Assembly: GCF_001676725.1 (NCBI RefSeq)
Contig: NZ_CP016172.1
Location: forward strand, 434,001 to 498,000
Direction: 5' to 3'
DNA length: 64,000 nt
Source: Bordetella flabilis
GTDB taxonomy: Bacteria; Pseudomonadota; Gammaproteobacteria; Burkholderiales; Burkholderiaceae_B
This document shows positions 62,353 through 64,000 of this stretch, one piece after another. The position numbers and the translations under genes were made by a program. Under the pieces are notes generated by a model. The model was not told the origin of the DNA, searched no databases, and saw only the letters and a list, made by a program, of their open reading frames with translations. Position 1 is the stretch's first letter; each line of letters opens with the position of its first letter.

Positions 62353-63360
62353 CTATTGGAGGGTGATGTGCTTCTGCGCGATCAGGCCGCCCCACCGCCT
62401 GCTTTCGTCGGCGATGAAGGCCTTGAAGTCGGCCGGGGTGCCGCCGGCGACTTCCGCGCCCTGGGATTCCACCGTACGCTTGTAGTCCGGGTCCTGCAAC
62501 ACTCGGTTGATGTTGTCGTTCAACATACGGACGATGGCGTCGGGCGTGCCAGCCGGTGCGATGACGCCGAACCAGTTCGACACGACCATATCGGCCACGC
62601 CCGCTTCGCGGAAAGTCGGGACATCGGGCAACGCGGCCAGGCGCTTCTCCGAAGCAACCGCGAGCAGGCGCAGGCGTGGCGCGTCGCCCTCGGCATAGGG
62701 CATGAAAAGGCTGGCCAGTTCGATGTAGAAATCGACATTGCCCGCCATCAGGTCGTTGACCGCTGGCGCGCCGCCCCGGTACGGCACGTGGGTGGCGTTG
62801 ATGCCCACACTGCTCTTGAACAACTCCGTCGTCAGATGGGACGCGCCGCCCGCGCCGGTCGAGGCATAGTTGAGCTTGTCCGGGTTGGCCCTGGCCGTCT
62901 TGATCAACTCGTCCAGGTCCTTGTAGGGAGAATTCCGGTTCACCCCCAGCACCATCGCGCCCCGCTCGATCAGTACGACTGGCTGGATATCCTTGTCCGG
63001 ATCGAAACCCAGGTTGCCGGCGTAAAGCGCCTTGTTGACCGACAGCGGCGCGAAATTGCCCAGGCCGATCGTATAGCCATCGGGTTGCGCCCGCGTGATC
63101 TGAGCCGTACCGATGTTGCCGCTGGCGCCGGGCTTGTTCTCCACCACCACGGGCACTTTCAGCAGATCGCCGAGCTTTTGCGCCAGTTGGCGCGAACGCG
63201 TGTCCGAGCTGCCGCCCGCGGCGTACGGCACGATGAAGGTGATGGGCTTGTTCGGATAGGCTTGCTGGGCGCCGGCCGGGATGGATAAGACGGCCGCCAA
63301 TGTGGCGAAGGCGACGGCGCAAAGCCTGGCGGGTGCGGATTTACGTCGAGATCCGTGCAT
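62353..63360 (-). CDS. Bug-family solute receptor (TctC type)
   Basis: 335 residues. Signal peptide with cleavage after PAGA-QQAYPNKP, then PITFIVPYAAGGSSDTRSRQ, VVVENKPGASGNIGTAQI, AQPDGYTIGLGN and the late WFGVIAPAGTPDAIVRMLND. Third Bug protein of the window and again without TctAB. It is divergent from a LysR gene and upstream of the amidase gene, with 62 bases between them, so the pair is probably co-transcribed. Confidence 0.93.
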   Translation of the reverse strand: MHGSRRKSAPARLCAVAFATLAAVLSIPAGAQQAYPNKPITFIVPYAAGGSSDTRSRQLAQKLGDLLKVPVVVENKPGASGNIGTAQITRAQPDGYTIGLGNFAPLSVNKALYAGNLGFDPDKDIQPVVLIERGAMVLGVNRNSPYKDLDELIKTARANPDKLNYASTGAGGASHLTTELFKSSVGINATHVPYRGGAPAVNDLMAGNVDFYIELASLFMPYAEGDAPRLRLLAVASEKRLAALPDVPTFREAGVADMVVSNWFGVIAPAGTPDAIVRMLNDNINRVLQDPDYKRTVESQGAEVAGGTPADFKAFIADESRRWGGLIAQKHITLQ

Positions 63361-63480
63361 GGAGTTCCCCTTGGAAGATGCGTGGCCTTGCCACGGTCAT
63401 CGGATCAGTCATTCTAGGAACCGGCGAATTATGTTGTCTAATACTAAGTTGACGATCGAATTGATATTCTGGACGACCTA

Positions 63481-64000
63481 ATGATGATCGACAACCGCTT
63501 GCTGCAGGCGTTCGCCATGGTCGCGGAGGAACTGCATTTCGGGCGAGCGGCGCAGCGACTGCATATCAGCCAGCCGCCACTCAGCCAGAGCATACGCAGG
63601 CTGGAGGAAACCCTGGGCGTCACGCTGCTTATACGCTCCACTCGTTCGGTGAGGCTGACGGCCGCCGGCGCCGAACTGTACCGGCACGTGCAGAAGCTGG
63701 CGCAGGACGCCGACGCCATGGTCCGGGCGGTCAGGCAGGCCGAGCAAGGCGAGATCGGGCAACTGATTATCGGGCTTACCCCCAGCGCCGCGTATTCGAA
63801 TCTGTCGGATGTGCTCTACGCATTCCGCAAGCGCTATCCGACCGTGCAGCTGGACCTGCGCGAAATGAACTCGAACGCCATGCCGGAGGCGCTGCACCAG
63901 CGTCATCTGGACCTGGCGCTGCTGCGTCCTCCCTTCGCCGATCCGGACTTGTCACCCCAGCGGGTCTATCAGGAACCCATGCTGGTGGCCATGCGCAAAG
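63481..64000 (+). CDS. LysR-family regulator, N-terminal part (runs off the window)
   Basis: 173 codons are visible before the window ends. The HTH is canonical: NRLLQAFAMVAEELHFGRAA, then RLHISQPPLSQSIRRLEETLG, followed by LLIRSTRSVRLTAAG. The start of the effector domain (IGQLIIGLTPSAAYSNLSDV; LDLREMNS) resembles CatR/BenM-like members. ATG at 63481 or 63484. It is divergent from the Bug/amidase genes and shares a 120-bp AT-rich intergenic region with them, so it is their likely regulator. Confidence 0.92.
   Translation, partial: MMIDNRLLQAFAMVAEELHFGRAAQRLHISQPPLSQSIRRLEETLGVTLLIRSTRSVRLTAAGAELYRHVQKLAQDADAMVRAVRQAEQGEIGQLIIGLTPSAAYSNLSDVLYAFRKRYPTVQLDLREMNSNAMPEALHQRHLDLALLRPPFADPDLSPQRVYQEPMLVAMRK

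Noticed and set aside
61040..63322. 760-codon open frame suggesting an amidase with a long N-terminal extension
   Set aside because: The upstream part is the out-of-frame shadow of the Bug receptor gene; the amidase has a clear start at 62290.

Overview
The window looks like a chromosomal segment of a high-GC beta-proteobacterium of the Bordetella/Achromobacter type (Alcaligenaceae, Burkholderiales). The signs are three orphan Bug-type (TctC) solute receptors, several divergent LysR genes, a conserved housekeeping block ampD / PP0621-like / cytochrome-c-assembly-like / ffh / thiS / pip / trmB, and GC-rich codon use in most genes. No plasmid, phage or CRISPR signature is seen. The genus call is inference.

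Layout. 0-9 kb: tail of a LysR gene, then a divergent pair of operons around a GntR regulator. Leftward run an iron-type alcohol dehydrogenase, an aldehyde dehydrogenase and an esterase. Rightward run a ribose-type ABC importer and a DJ-1/PfpI protein. 9-17 kb: an RND tripartite efflux operon, its divergent TetR gene and a secreted esterase; two matching TetR boxes tie regulator and esterase together. 17-22 kb: a Bug receptor, an LVIVD-repeat protein and a MocR-type regulator, with visibly lower GC. 22-29 kb: nitroreductase, azoreductase-like, AhpD-like, SDR, AraC, GST, AraC, YkgB-like and a quinone-oxidoreductase remnant, which together resemble an electrophile/oxidant defence island. Two of its promoters are 66-bp copies of each other. 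28.9-33.1 kb: an IS3-family element that cuts the oxidoreductase gene, then a low-GC type II restriction-modification module with its own small ribbon-helix-helix protein and a 20-bp palindrome. 33.3-37.2 kb: tRNA-Leu(CAA), htpG behind a sigma-32-like promoter, and a HipBA toxin-antitoxin pair preceded by three operators exactly 50 bp apart. 37.2-42.6 kb: a D-galactonate operon (MFS, dgoD, dgoA, dgoK) with a divergent IclR regulator. 42.6-48.3 kb: the housekeeping block and tRNA-Gly(CCC). 48.5-52 kb: LysR, flavodoxin-fold quinone reductase, MFS exporter and a small lipoprotein. 52-64 kb: two Bug receptors with divergent LysR genes flanking an acyl-CoA module. Its key gene is a 1117-residue fusion of an ADP-forming acyl-CoA synthetase to a DUF1254/DUF1214 protein, followed by a thiolase, an SDR, a hydrolase and an amidase.

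The strongest candidates for something undescribed are the acyl-CoA synthetase-DUF1254/DUF1214 fusion with a duplicated 23-bp LysR-type site, the twin 66-bp promoters of the 22-29 kb cluster, the restriction-modification operon with an RHH controller candidate, and the 50-bp-phased hip operators. All functional calls rest on motif recognition by eye; no database search was run.
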